Source of the DNA: JBGPTK01 sp041497605
GTDB lineage: Bacteria; Acidobacteriota; Terriglobia; Acidiferrales; UBA7541
Assembly (NCBI GenBank): GCA_041497605.1
Contig: JBGQGW010000251.1
Span: 1 to 5,175 of the forward strand
Direction: 5' to 3'
Length of the DNA: 5,175 bases
Positions 1-5,175 of this stretch are shown piece after piece (within the stretch, counting starts at the first letter, position 1; every line of letters begins with the position of its first letter). The notes beneath the pieces were generated by a model. The model did not search any database and was not told where the DNA came from. It saw only the letters and a program-made list of their open reading frames with translations. The position numbers were made by a program, and so were the translations under genes.

Positions 1-314
1 CGAGTGTTTGGGCCGATCCAATGAAGCGTGTCGTAATCCGTGCCGGTCGCCACAATCCACTCGCCGCTGATGGCCAACGCCTGCACGCGCGGCTGATCCG
101 GATTGGCGGTATAGATATTTCCATTTTTCAGGACCAGGTCGGCGGCGCCTTCTTGTGCTGCGCCAGGCCCCTCTTTTCGCGTGTTCGCTTCGGCTGACGG
201 GAAGACTGGCTGCTGCGATTGGGTCTGGCCTGACGCCGCGCGCACGCCAATTGATGTCGCCACAGCTCCACTCAAAATTCCAGCTCCGGCGAGCAATAGC
301 ACAAGCAGTTTCAT
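1..314 (-). CDS. Secreted amidohydrolase (YtcJ-like), N-terminal part only
   Basis: The first 104 residues of a protein that runs off the low-coordinate edge of the window. Residues 1-20 (MKLLVLLLAGAGILSGAVAT) form a signal peptide: a Lys followed by a hydrophobic stretch, with possible cleavage after an Ala-x-Ala-type site near 19 or 26. A Gln/Ser/Pro-rich linker follows to about 57. From residue 59, DLVLKNGNIYTANPDQPRVQ, then ALAISGEWIVATG and an I-G-P-N-T end, match the N-terminal beta-strands of the composite domain in metal-dependent amidohydrolases of the YtcJ/Amidohydro_3 type. The His-x-His metal motif would lie just beyond the window, so catalytic competence cannot be judged. The ATG is preceded by AAAGAGAGG three bases upstream, a usable though close Shine-Dalgarno. 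The protein probably acts in the periplasm on amide or cyclic C-N bonds; its substrate is unknown. The M20 peptidase gene lies 181 bp upstream on the same strand. Confidence 0.8.
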   Translation of the reverse strand, partial: MKLLVLLLAGAGILSGAVATSIGVRAASGQTQSQQPVFPSAEANTRKEGPGAAQEGAADLVLKNGNIYTANPDQPRVQALAISGEWIVATGTDYDTLHWIGPNT

Positions 315-438
315 ACGCCTCTCTTTAACCGGTCCCGCGCAAAAGTACAATTCTCTTCCCCGATGGAATGGCCACTCTTGATGAGCGAAGAGGAAATTCT
401 CTTCTGCTCCAGCATTTGGGATTTGCTCGGGATTCCTC

Positions 439-454
439 TCCCGCAGGAGCGGGA
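439..454 (-). other. Short hairpin downstream of the M20 gene
   Basis: A perfect 6-bp inverted repeat, TCCCGC-AGGA-GCGGGA on the plus strand, can form a GC-rich stem with a 4-base loop. It lies about 40 bases past the M20 stop codon. No T-run follows it in the direction of transcription, so it is not a classical intrinsic terminator. It may attenuate or pause read-through into the amidohydrolase gene, or be chance in GC-rich DNA. Confidence 0.35.
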
Positions 455-468
455 TCGGTAATGACGGC

Positions 469-490
469 AAATCGGACTGAAATCGGACTC
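469..490. repeat. 11-bp direct tandem repeat, two units
   Basis: Two adjacent 11-bp units, AAATCGGACTG (469-479) and AAATCGGACTC (480-490), differ only at the last base. They begin five bases beyond the M20 stop codon. A period of 11 is close to one DNA helical turn, which would suit a protein-binding site, but two units are also easily made by replication slippage. No function is claimed. Confidence 0.6.
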
Positions 491-495
491 GGACA

Positions 496-1770
496 CTATG
501 GCTGCAATCCCGCGACTGCCAACACCGTCAGCAGCACGCGCTTTACGCCGATATCGCGCTCCGTCGCGTCATACCATTCGCCGAGCGAGTGTGACCCGCC
601 GCCACGCCCGCCGCCACCCAGGGCGATCGCCGGAATCCCCAGGGACAGCGGGATATTCGCATCCGTCGACGACCGTTCCGGCCGCGAGCGATTTCCCAGA
701 TACCGGTCCACATTGCGGATGGCATCCAGCAGCGGCGCGTCCGCGGCGATCTCGCCTCCCGGCCGCACTCCCAAACTCTTGAACTTCGAAACCAGCGATC
801 CTTCATCCGCATGGGCGGCCGCGATCTCGTCGTCAATTCCCCTCTGAACAGCGTCGCGCAAGGCCTGTTCCAGCCGGTCGAGCTCTTTCTCATTTTCCGA
901 ACGCATGTCGATCTTCATCGATGCGCTGAATGGAATCGCATTCACCGAGGTGCCGCCTTCGATCAGGCCCACGTTGAACGTCGTCCGTGGATCTTTCGGC
1001 ACGCGAGTGGCGGAAAATTTCACGATCGCGCGCGCCAGCACCGCAATCGGATTAGGCAACCCAAAATCCGACCAACTGTGTCCGCCCGGTCCCGTCACCG
1101 TAACTTCCACGCGCCGCGAAGCCAGGGCTTCCATCGTGATGTGCTCCACCGAGGCGCCGTCAAGGGCAATCACGGCGCGCAACCGGCCGCGATACGCTTC
1201 CACCAATTGACGGATCCCCCGCAGGTTGCCCTCGCCTTCTTCCCCCACGTCGCCCGCGAAAACCACCGTCATGCCGGTGCGAATTCGCCCCTCACTCATC
1301 GCCCGCGCCAATCCCACCAACGCCGCTACTCCTGCCCCGTTGTCCGAAATTCCCGGGCCTTCCAAGCGGGCGCCCTTCCGTTTCACACTTACATCCGTGC
1401 CCGCCTGGAAAACGGTGTCGATATGCGCCGCCACCAGCACCACATTCTTGGGCTCCGAGCCCGACCGCTCCGCGATCACGTTTCCCACCGAATCAATGCG
1501 CGCCTTGTATCCAAATGTGTCGAGGAGTTTTTTCAGCGCGGCGGCGCGAGGGCCTTCGGCAAATTCCGGTGCGGGAATTTCGCTCAAGCGAATCTGCTGT
1601 TCGGTAATCCATTCTTGATTCGCGGAAATCCAGTCGAGCGCCCGCTTCACACGCCCATCCTGGGCAATTTGTTCCACCGGATTGTCCGCGGTTCGCGCGA
1701 ATGGGGCTAACATCGCGAGCAGCATACAAGAGACCACAAAAAGTTTCACCGCTTTTGAGTATGTCTCCAT
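496..1770 (-). CDS. Secreted M20-family metallopeptidase
   Basis: A 424-residue dinuclear-zinc peptidase of the M20/M25/M40 superfamily, similar in outline to PepT/CPG2-type enzymes. Residues 1-26 are a signal peptide (hydrophobic core LFVVSCMLLAMLAPFA), so it should act in the periplasm or outside the cell on peptides or N-acyl amino acids. The metal-site motifs are all present in order: AAHIDTV (His116, Asp118), GPGISDNGAG (bridging Asp143), GEEGEGN (catalytic Glu177, ligand Glu178), ALDG (Asp204) and GSHSLGEW (His394). The dimerisation/lid domain, about 220-330, starts with TGPGGHSWSDFG, whose His231 typically reaches the partner active site. Length is normal for the family. The reading frame extends 17 codons upstream to a GTG at 1821. 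The ATG at 1770 is preferred because it starts a proper signal peptide and the GTG has no Shine-Dalgarno, although the purine tract before the ATG (GGGGGA, 12 bases away) is also not ideal. Exact substrate unknown. Confidence 0.9.
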   Translation of the reverse strand: METYSKAVKLFVVSCMLLAMLAPFARTADNPVEQIAQDGRVKRALDWISANQEWITEQQIRLSEIPAPEFAEGPRAAALKKLLDTFGYKARIDSVGNVIAERSGSEPKNVVLVAAHIDTVFQAGTDVSVKRKGARLEGPGISDNGAGVAALVGLARAMSEGRIRTGMTVVFAGDVGEEGEGNLRGIRQLVEAYRGRLRAVIALDGASVEHITMEALASRRVEVTVTGPGGHSWSDFGLPNPIAVLARAIVKFSATRVPKDPRTTFNVGLIEGGTSVNAIPFSASMKIDMRSENEKELDRLEQALRDAVQRGIDDEIAAAHADEGSLVSKFKSLGVRPGGEIAADAPLLDAIRNVDRYLGNRSRPERSSTDANIPLSLGIPAIALGGGGRGGGSHSLGEWYDATERDIGVKRVLLTVLAVAGLQP

Positions 1771-1952
1771 TCCCGTTACGCATCCCCCGTCGTCAGTTTG
1801 TAAACGGCTCCCTTTCCCCACCTAGCGAGAATCACTCACCGACGATCATCAATCAAATACATGTCGCCACGTTTTTATCCCGGTGCAATTGCGGGCGTCT
1901 CCCAATGCTGTCCGCCGCCGGAAGGTCTCTCTCCTCCAGCGGGCGCACGATG

Positions 1953-1981
1953 ATTTTAGTTTGTGCTAAGGGTGCGGCCAA
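1953..1981 (-). promoter_or_regulatory. Candidate sigma-70 promoter for the M20 gene
   Basis: Read on the minus strand, TTGGCC (-35, plus-strand 1976-1981) and TAAAAT (-10, plus-strand 1953-1958) are separated by exactly 17 bp. This matches consensus at 4/6 and 5/6 positions. Transcription would start near 1946, giving a leader of about 175 bases before the preferred M20 start. The site lies in the only larger intergenic gap. It was found by eye, and chance matches are possible; it is supported mainly by its position and the overlapping inverted repeat. Confidence 0.4.
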
Positions 1982-1999
1982 TATCCCCTCAGATTGGCC
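1976..1999. repeat. Perfect 7-bp inverted repeat, possible operator or terminator stem
   Basis: GGCCAAT (1976-1982) and ATTGGCC (1993-1999) are perfect inverted copies separated by 10 bp. The element starts 18 bp past the aldolase stop codon, and its distal arm covers the -35 of the candidate M20 promoter. The arms are 17 bp apart centre to centre, which could suit a dimeric repressor. As RNA it would be a 7-bp stem with a 10-base loop, but it has no U-tract, so a stand-alone intrinsic terminator is less likely. Confidence 0.5.
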
Positions 2000-2016
2000 C
2001 GGGGTGCTTGCCGGAT

Positions 2017-3267
2017 TCAGCCGGATGCCTCGCCGCGCACGGGAGCGGATTCGATCAGGTCGTAAACTTCGCCATCGCTCAGCACGCGGTCCGACTTCTT
2101 TGCCGCGGAATATATGTGCTCGATCAATTCTTCGCTGGCCGGAATATTCCGCTTCTCGAGCCAGTAGCTCACGTTGGACTTCCCGCTCAGCGGCCCGATC
2201 TCGATTACCTGCTGCAATCCGAACAAGTGCGAAGGAACGCCGCTATAGATCGAATCCGCCAGCATCGTATCGTTCATGCGATAGGCCTTCACAATGGCCG
2301 CCGCGTGGACGCCCGTCGCCGTGCGAAACGCATCGCGGCCCACCACCGGATAATTCGGCGGAATCACGGTGTGCGTCGCGCGCGCCACCTTCTCCGAATA
2401 CTCCTTCAGCCGCGAAAGATCGCGGTCAATCACTCCCATCAACCGCAGATTCACCAGCATCAATTCCATCGGCGTGTTGCCCACTCGTTCGCCCAGCGCG
2501 ATCGCCGAGCCGTGGATCTGATCCGCACCCGCCGCCACCGCCGCCAGCGAATTCGCGATCGCGAGTCCCCGGTCATTGTGCCCGTGCCAATCCACGCGAA
2601 TCTTTTCACCCGACGGTTTCACGATTTCTTCAGTCGCATAGCGCACCAGATTAAATGCCCCGCGCGGCGAAGCGTGCCCCACCGTATCGCACAGCACAAT
2701 GGCGCGCGATCCGCAGCGAATCGCCGTGGAATACAATCGCTTCACCGTCTGGGGGTCCGTGCGCATGGTATCTTCCGTCACATACATCGACGGCAGCCCT
2801 TCGCGAACCACTATTCCAATCGCTTCTTCCGTCAGCCGCTGCAGGTGATCCACATCCCAATTCTCCACCAGCCGCCGGATCGGGCTCGATCCCAAAAAGG
2901 TCGCCGCTTCGATGGGAATACCAACTTTCTGTGAAATCTCGACGATCGGCCGGATGTCGTGCTCGTGCGTTCGCGCCGCGCAATTCGGCTTGATCTTCAG
3001 TTTCGCGCGCACAATTTCGCGCGCCAGCGCTTCCGTATCCGCATACGCGCGCGGCCCCGCCCCCGGCAGCCCGATATTCACGGACTCGATTCCGAGCGCT
3101 TCCATCAAGTGCAAAATTTCGATTTTTTCGCCGATGCTGGGATCGTGTACGGAAGGGTTCTGCAATCCGTCGCGGAGCGTTTCGTCGTCGAGTGTCACCC
3201 GGGCGCCCTCGGGAATTTCCCGTCCGCCGGCCGTGTTCCAATCGTAAATCAGATCTTCGAAATTCAT
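2017..3267 (-). CDS. LeuA/homocitrate-synthase-like aldolase (HMGL-like, DRE-TIM metallolyase)
   Basis: A 416-residue TIM-barrel enzyme of the HMGL-like family, whose members condense acetyl-CoA with 2-oxo acids or cleave the reverse. Visible active-site motifs are DETLRDGLQN (28-37, with Arg32 and metal ligand Asp33), EDTMR (165-169), LCDTVGHASP (192-201), the metal-binding HGHNDRG (228-234, His228 and His230), GERVGN (259-264) and TGVHAAA (318-324, His321, the expected catalytic His). Residues about 330-416 resemble the helical subdomains after the barrel. The C-terminal allosteric domain of classical 2-isopropylmalate synthase (about 510 residues or more) is absent, so leucine feedback by that route is not expected. 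Leu rather than Glu after RDG recalls HMG-CoA lyase. Start: GGGAAGAAGG directly precedes the ATG. It follows the small Cys-rich gene by 32 bp, suggesting one transcript. Family is confident; substrate (isopropylmalate, homocitrate, citramalate or other) is not. Confidence 0.88.
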   Translation of the reverse strand: MNFEDLIYDWNTAGGREIPEGARVTLDDETLRDGLQNPSVHDPSIGEKIEILHLMEALGIESVNIGLPGAGPRAYADTEALAREIVRAKLKIKPNCAARTHEHDIRPIVEISQKVGIPIEAATFLGSSPIRRLVENWDVDHLQRLTEEAIGIVVREGLPSMYVTEDTMRTDPQTVKRLYSTAIRCGSRAIVLCDTVGHASPRGAFNLVRYATEEIVKPSGEKIRVDWHGHNDRGLAIANSLAAVAAGADQIHGSAIALGERVGNTPMELMLVNLRLMGVIDRDLSRLKEYSEKVARATHTVIPPNYPVVGRDAFRTATGVHAAAIVKAYRMNDTMLADSIYSGVPSHLFGLQQVIEIGPLSGKSNVSYWLEKRNIPASEELIEHIYSAAKKSDRVLSDGEVYDLIESAPVRGEASG

Positions 3268-3299
3268 CCTTCTTCCCAGCGGACTTCCCGAGGCCTGGA

Positions 3300-3572
3300 C
3301 TAATACCGCAACGTATAACTATGAGGCAGCGCCGAAAGGTCCGGCTTGTACAGCGTCTTGCAGAATTCGCAGCGGTAAATTTCCGCCTTCTTTCCAATCA
3401 ACGTTTCAATCTCTTTCGGATAGTCGTACCAGCGCTTTAGATGTCCGCAGCAGACTTTGTTCTTTTCGTCCTTTTCGTCGCAAGCTCGCTGCGTGCGCTT
3501 TTTCACCTTGATTTTCGGCGCCGCCGGTTTAGTTTCTTCCGCCGGCGTTACCGGTGCAGAGGTTTCAGACAT
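3300..3572 (-). CDS. Small Cys-rich protein, putative zinc ribbon, unknown function
   Basis: A 90-residue protein I cannot assign to a named family. Residues 1-20 are low-complexity (Ala, Pro, Thr, Glu) and probably disordered. Residues 20-30 are basic (Lys/Arg-rich). The folded part, about 31-80, holds Cys31, Cys41, Cys42, His44, Cys68 and Cys71. The pairing of CCGH (41-44) with CEFC (68-71), separated by an aromatic, charged stretch (KRWYDYPKE), looks like a two-knuckle zinc-binding module. There is no signal peptide or membrane segment, so it is likely cytoplasmic; the basic segment could bind nucleic acid or an acidic partner. The ATG has a good purine tract upstream (GGGAGG and GGGGAA). 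Reality is supported by the well-placed Shine-Dalgarno, the lack of overlap with neighbours and the structured Cys spacing. It lies 32 bp upstream of the aldolase gene and about 105 bp after the dehydrogenase gene, on the same strand. Confidence 0.75.
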   Translation of the reverse strand: MSETSAPVTPAEETKPAAPKIKVKKRTQRACDEKDEKNKVCCGHLKRWYDYPKEIETLIGKKAEIYRCEFCKTLYKPDLSALPHSYTLRY

Positions 3573-3596
3573 TCGCTTCCCCGCCTCCCTCTCCCA

Positions 3597-3679
3597 TCAA
3601 TTCTGAATCGGTTCGATCAAACCTTACCACAGAGTACGCAGAGTCACAGAGAACACAAGACTATCGGATTCATCAATTC
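3597..3679. repeat. Possible miniature inserted element with flanking direct repeat
   Basis: A 7-bp direct repeat, TCAATTC, occurs at 3597-3603 and 3673-3679; it extends to 9 bp (CATCAATTC) if 3595 and 3671 are taken as starts. The 69 bp between the 7-bp copies begin with TGAATCGG (3604-3611) and end with CGGATTCA (3665-3672), which are inverted copies at 7 of 8 positions. This arrangement, a target duplication around a body with terminal inverted repeats, resembles a very small non-autonomous element. The body contains the CACAGAG-type repeat. The right-hand direct repeat overlaps the stop codon of the dehydrogenase gene (3678-3680). Confidence 0.4.
3628..3660. repeat. Degenerate CACAGAG (CTCTGTG) short tandem array
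   Basis: Four imperfect units follow one another on the plus strand: CACAGAGTA (3628-3636), CGCAGAGT (3637-3644), CACAGAGAA (3645-3653) and CACAAGA (3654-3660). Read on the minus strand it is a CTCTGTG-rich tract. From memory, similar CTCTGTG-rich tracts recur between genes in a range of bacterial genomes, so this may be one copy of a dispersed intergenic repeat. The base composition differs clearly from the surrounding GC-rich coding DNA. It lies between the dehydrogenase and small Cys-rich genes and shows no reading frame of its own. Confidence 0.65.
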
Positions 3680-5175
3680 AAATGCGATGCTTGCGAAACA
3701 GAGTTCCCATCGCGCCCTGTTTCCGCGTCAAGGCAGCCATTCGCCGCCGCCATCGCGGCGCGAACAGAAATTCCACAAATCGATCGGCCGCATTCGCCAA
3801 TTCGCTGTTGTATCCAAACCACCACGACTTTGGCGTACCCGGCAGGCGGTCCACATCCACATATTTTACTTGAACCATTTCCAGCAGTCCAAGCCGCGAG
3901 TGCGATCGCCCCCAACCGCTCACTCCGCGCCCGCCGTGCGGCGCCTCGCTAATCCCATAGTAGCTGGCCACGTCATTCACCATCACTGAGCCTGCGCGCA
4001 GCCTCTCCGCCAGTTTTCTTCCTTTCGCCGCATCCCGTGTCCAGATACTGCCCGATAAGCCGAAGGGCGAATCGTTGGCCAGCCGAATCGCCTCATCCAC
4101 ATCCGCCACGGCCCGGATGGCAAGGACGGGCCCAAACGTTTCCTCTTTCATCAGTCGCATGGTGTGGTCGACGTCCGCCACCACGGTCGGCTGGTAATAA
4201 TTGGGGCCCAGGTCCGTCCGCGCGTTTCCGCCCGTCAATATTTTTGCCCCGCGATCGACCGCGTCGCGCACTTGCTGCTCCACGCGCTCGAGTTGCCGTT
4301 GCCGGATCATCGGTCCAATTTCCGCGTCGGGATCGGACGCCGGCCCCACCCGCAGCTTTTTCGTCTTGGCCACGCACAATTCCGTAAATCGCCCGGCGAT
4401 GCTTTGCTCCACGTAGATTCGTTCGACCGATAGGCAAGCCTGCCCGCAATTCGTAAATCCGCCCCACACCGCCGCGCTGGACGCGATTTCCAGATCGGCA
4501 TCGGCGCAAATAATCATCGCGTCCTTGCCGCCCAACTCCAGCACCGAAGGAATCAACTGCCGCGCGCAAGCTTCCGCGATCCGCCGTCCGGTCTCGACAC
4601 TCCCGGTGAAGAAAACCTTGTCCGCTCCGCCCGCCACCAGCGCCGCGCCGATTGCCCCGCCGCCCTGCAACACCTGGACCAGCCCCGCTGGCGCGCCCGC
4701 CTGCTCGAACAGCTCGCCCACCAGCGCGCCGCACCAGGGCGTCAATTCCGACGGCTTCAGCAGCACGGCGTTTCCGGCTACCACTGCCGGAGCCACTTCC
4801 GAGAACGGAATCGAAAACGGATAATTCCACGGCGAAATAATTGCCACCACGCCTTGCGGCTCGTGCAGCAACCAGCCGGTCTTGGCTTTGAGCGCCAAAT
4901 TGTGATGAGGAACCCGTTCGGGCCGCAGCCACTTCGGCGCACGGCGTGCGAGAAACTCTGCCGTATCGAGCGCCAGCAATAATTCAGCAAACACCGCTTC
5001 CACGCGCGGCTTTCCCGATTCGCGCGTGATCACGCTGACGATCTCCTCGCGCCGCTCGAAAATCCGGTCGCGTACGCGCCGCAGCAGCGCGCAGCGCTCG
5101 CGAACCGGCCGCGCCGCCCATTCGATCTGCGCCTTGCGCGCTCGCGCAAAATATTCCGCGATCTCTTCCGTCCGC
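3678..5175 (-). CDS. NAD(P)+-dependent aldehyde dehydrogenase, 5' end outside window
   Basis: At least 498 residues of an ALDH-superfamily enzyme that oxidises an aldehyde to a carboxylate. The frame is open to the window edge: the 47 codons before the GTG at 5033 encode typical N-terminal ALDH sequence (WAARPVRERCALLRRVRDRI, then ITRESGKP). The true start therefore lies beyond 5175. In visible-residue numbering: ISPWNYP (Asn117, oxyanion hole), LLKPSE (Lys140, cofactor ribose), FTGSVETG (Rossmann loop), LELGGKD (Glu213, general base), GQACLS (Cys247, catalytic nucleophile) and EETFGP (Glu345, nicotinamide ribose). All key residues are present, so the enzyme should be active. The Glu after KPS is compatible with NAD+ preference, a weak inference. 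After the catalytic core a tail (about 447-498) with a WWFGY motif ends in a strongly basic segment. Cytoplasmic, with no signal visible. The stop codon coincides with the right end of a small repeat element. Substrate unassigned; succinate-semialdehyde-type or general aldehydes are possible. Confidence 0.92.
   Translation of the reverse strand, partial: RTEEIAEYFARARKAQIEWAARPVRERCALLRRVRDRIFERREEIVSVITRESGKPRVEAVFAELLLALDTAEFLARRAPKWLRPERVPHHNLALKAKTGWLLHEPQGVVAIISPWNYPFSIPFSEVAPAVVAGNAVLLKPSELTPWCGALVGELFEQAGAPAGLVQVLQGGGAIGAALVAGGADKVFFTGSVETGRRIAEACARQLIPSVLELGGKDAMIICADADLEIASSAAVWGGFTNCGQACLSVERIYVEQSIAGRFTELCVAKTKKLRVGPASDPDAEIGPMIRQRQLERVEQQVRDAVDRGAKILTGGNARTDLGPNYYQPTVVADVDHTMRLMKEETFGPVLAIRAVADVDEAIRLANDSPFGLSGSIWTRDAAKGRKLAERLRAGSVMVNDVASYYGISEAPHGGRGVSGWGRSHSRLGLLEMVQVKYVDVDRLPGTPKSWWFGYNSELANAADRFVEFLFAPRWRRRMAALTRKQGAMGTLFRKHRI

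Noticed and set aside
315..352. Promoter-like pair TTGTAC-17 bp-TAAAGA before the amidohydrolase gene (minus strand)
   Set aside because: Only 3/6 matches at each box, and the -10 would overlap the ribosome-binding site, leaving almost no leader.
311..496. A 61-codon minus-strand frame starting with GTG overlapping the M20 stop (TAGTG) and ending over the amidohydrolase ATG
   Set aside because: The tight overlap at both ends is tempting as translational coupling. However, there is no Shine-Dalgarno, the product shows no domain, and the frame contains the tandem repeat and hairpin. It is treated as spacer.
811..1710. Long plus-strand open frame (299 codons) opposite the M20 gene
   Set aside because: It lies wholly antisense to a gene with complete catalytic motifs. 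Its translation is rich in Arg/His/Pro with no recognisable domain, as expected from the complement of GC-rich coding DNA.
1771..1821. GTG start extending the M20 protein by 17 residues
   Set aside because: The GTG directly follows a stop codon with no Shine-Dalgarno, and the extension would put a polar, charged segment before the signal peptide. The ATG at 1770 fits export better.
1836..1862. An 8-codon minus-strand leader ORF (MYLIDDRR) upstream of the M20 gene
   Set aside because: No ribosome-binding site and no attenuator structure seen near it; such short frames occur often by chance.
1701..2934. Two long plus-strand open frames (317 and 323 codons) opposite the aldolase gene
   Set aside because: Both overlap each other and the well-supported aldolase on the opposite strand. 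Their products are low-complexity Arg/Ser/Pro- or Arg/His-rich sequence without motifs.
3610..3623. Short palindrome GGTTCGATCAAACC as a terminator for the dehydrogenase gene
   Set aside because: The stem is only 4-5 bp including a wobble pair, and no T-run follows.
3628..3660. CRISPR-like array
   Set aside because: The units are only 7-9 bp, contiguous and without unique spacers, so this is a simple degenerate tandem repeat.

Overview
The window is a GC-rich stretch in which every supportable gene lies on the minus strand. In order of transcription, from high to low coordinates, these are an aldehyde dehydrogenase (5' end outside the window), a small Cys-rich protein, a LeuA/homocitrate-synthase-like aldolase, a secreted M20 metallopeptidase, and the N-terminus of a secreted YtcJ-type amidohydrolase (3' end outside the window). 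The coding style, the exported peptidase/amidohydrolase pair and the CTCTGTG-rich intergenic repeat suggest a soil bacterium, most likely an Acidobacteriota (Solibacter/Koribacter-like). That placement is from general impression, not from a marker gene.

Layout. 3678-5175: NAD(P)-dependent aldehyde dehydrogenase, nearly complete, with a basic C-terminal tail. 3573-3677: a gap of about 105 bp containing a degenerate CTCTGTG/CACAGAG repeat. The repeat is bracketed by a short inverted repeat and a 7-9 bp direct repeat, which looks like a small inserted element ending on the dehydrogenase stop codon. 3300-3572: a 90-residue protein with a Lys/Ala/Pro-rich N-terminus and a possible zinc-binding Cys set. 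2017-3267: a DRE-TIM metallolyase of the isopropylmalate/homocitrate synthase group, 32 bp downstream of the small gene and probably co-transcribed with it. 1771-2016: a gap of 246 bp holding a perfect 7-bp inverted repeat that overlaps the -35 of a plausible sigma-70 promoter for the M20 gene. 496-1770: the M20 peptidase. 315-495: a spacer with an 11-bp tandem repeat and a 6-bp-stem hairpin. 1-314: the start of the amidohydrolase.

How they may work together. The two exported metallohydrolases are a plausible periplasmic pair that trims peptides or amides. The dehydrogenase and the aldolase are cytoplasmic carbon-metabolism enzymes. No single named pathway ties all five together, and I see no defence system, CRISPR array, transposase, tRNA or rRNA. 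The best leads are the small repeat element after the dehydrogenase gene, the Cys-rich small protein upstream of the aldolase, the HMG-CoA-lyase-like RDGLQN motif in a LeuA-type enzyme, and the inverted repeat on the M20 promoter.
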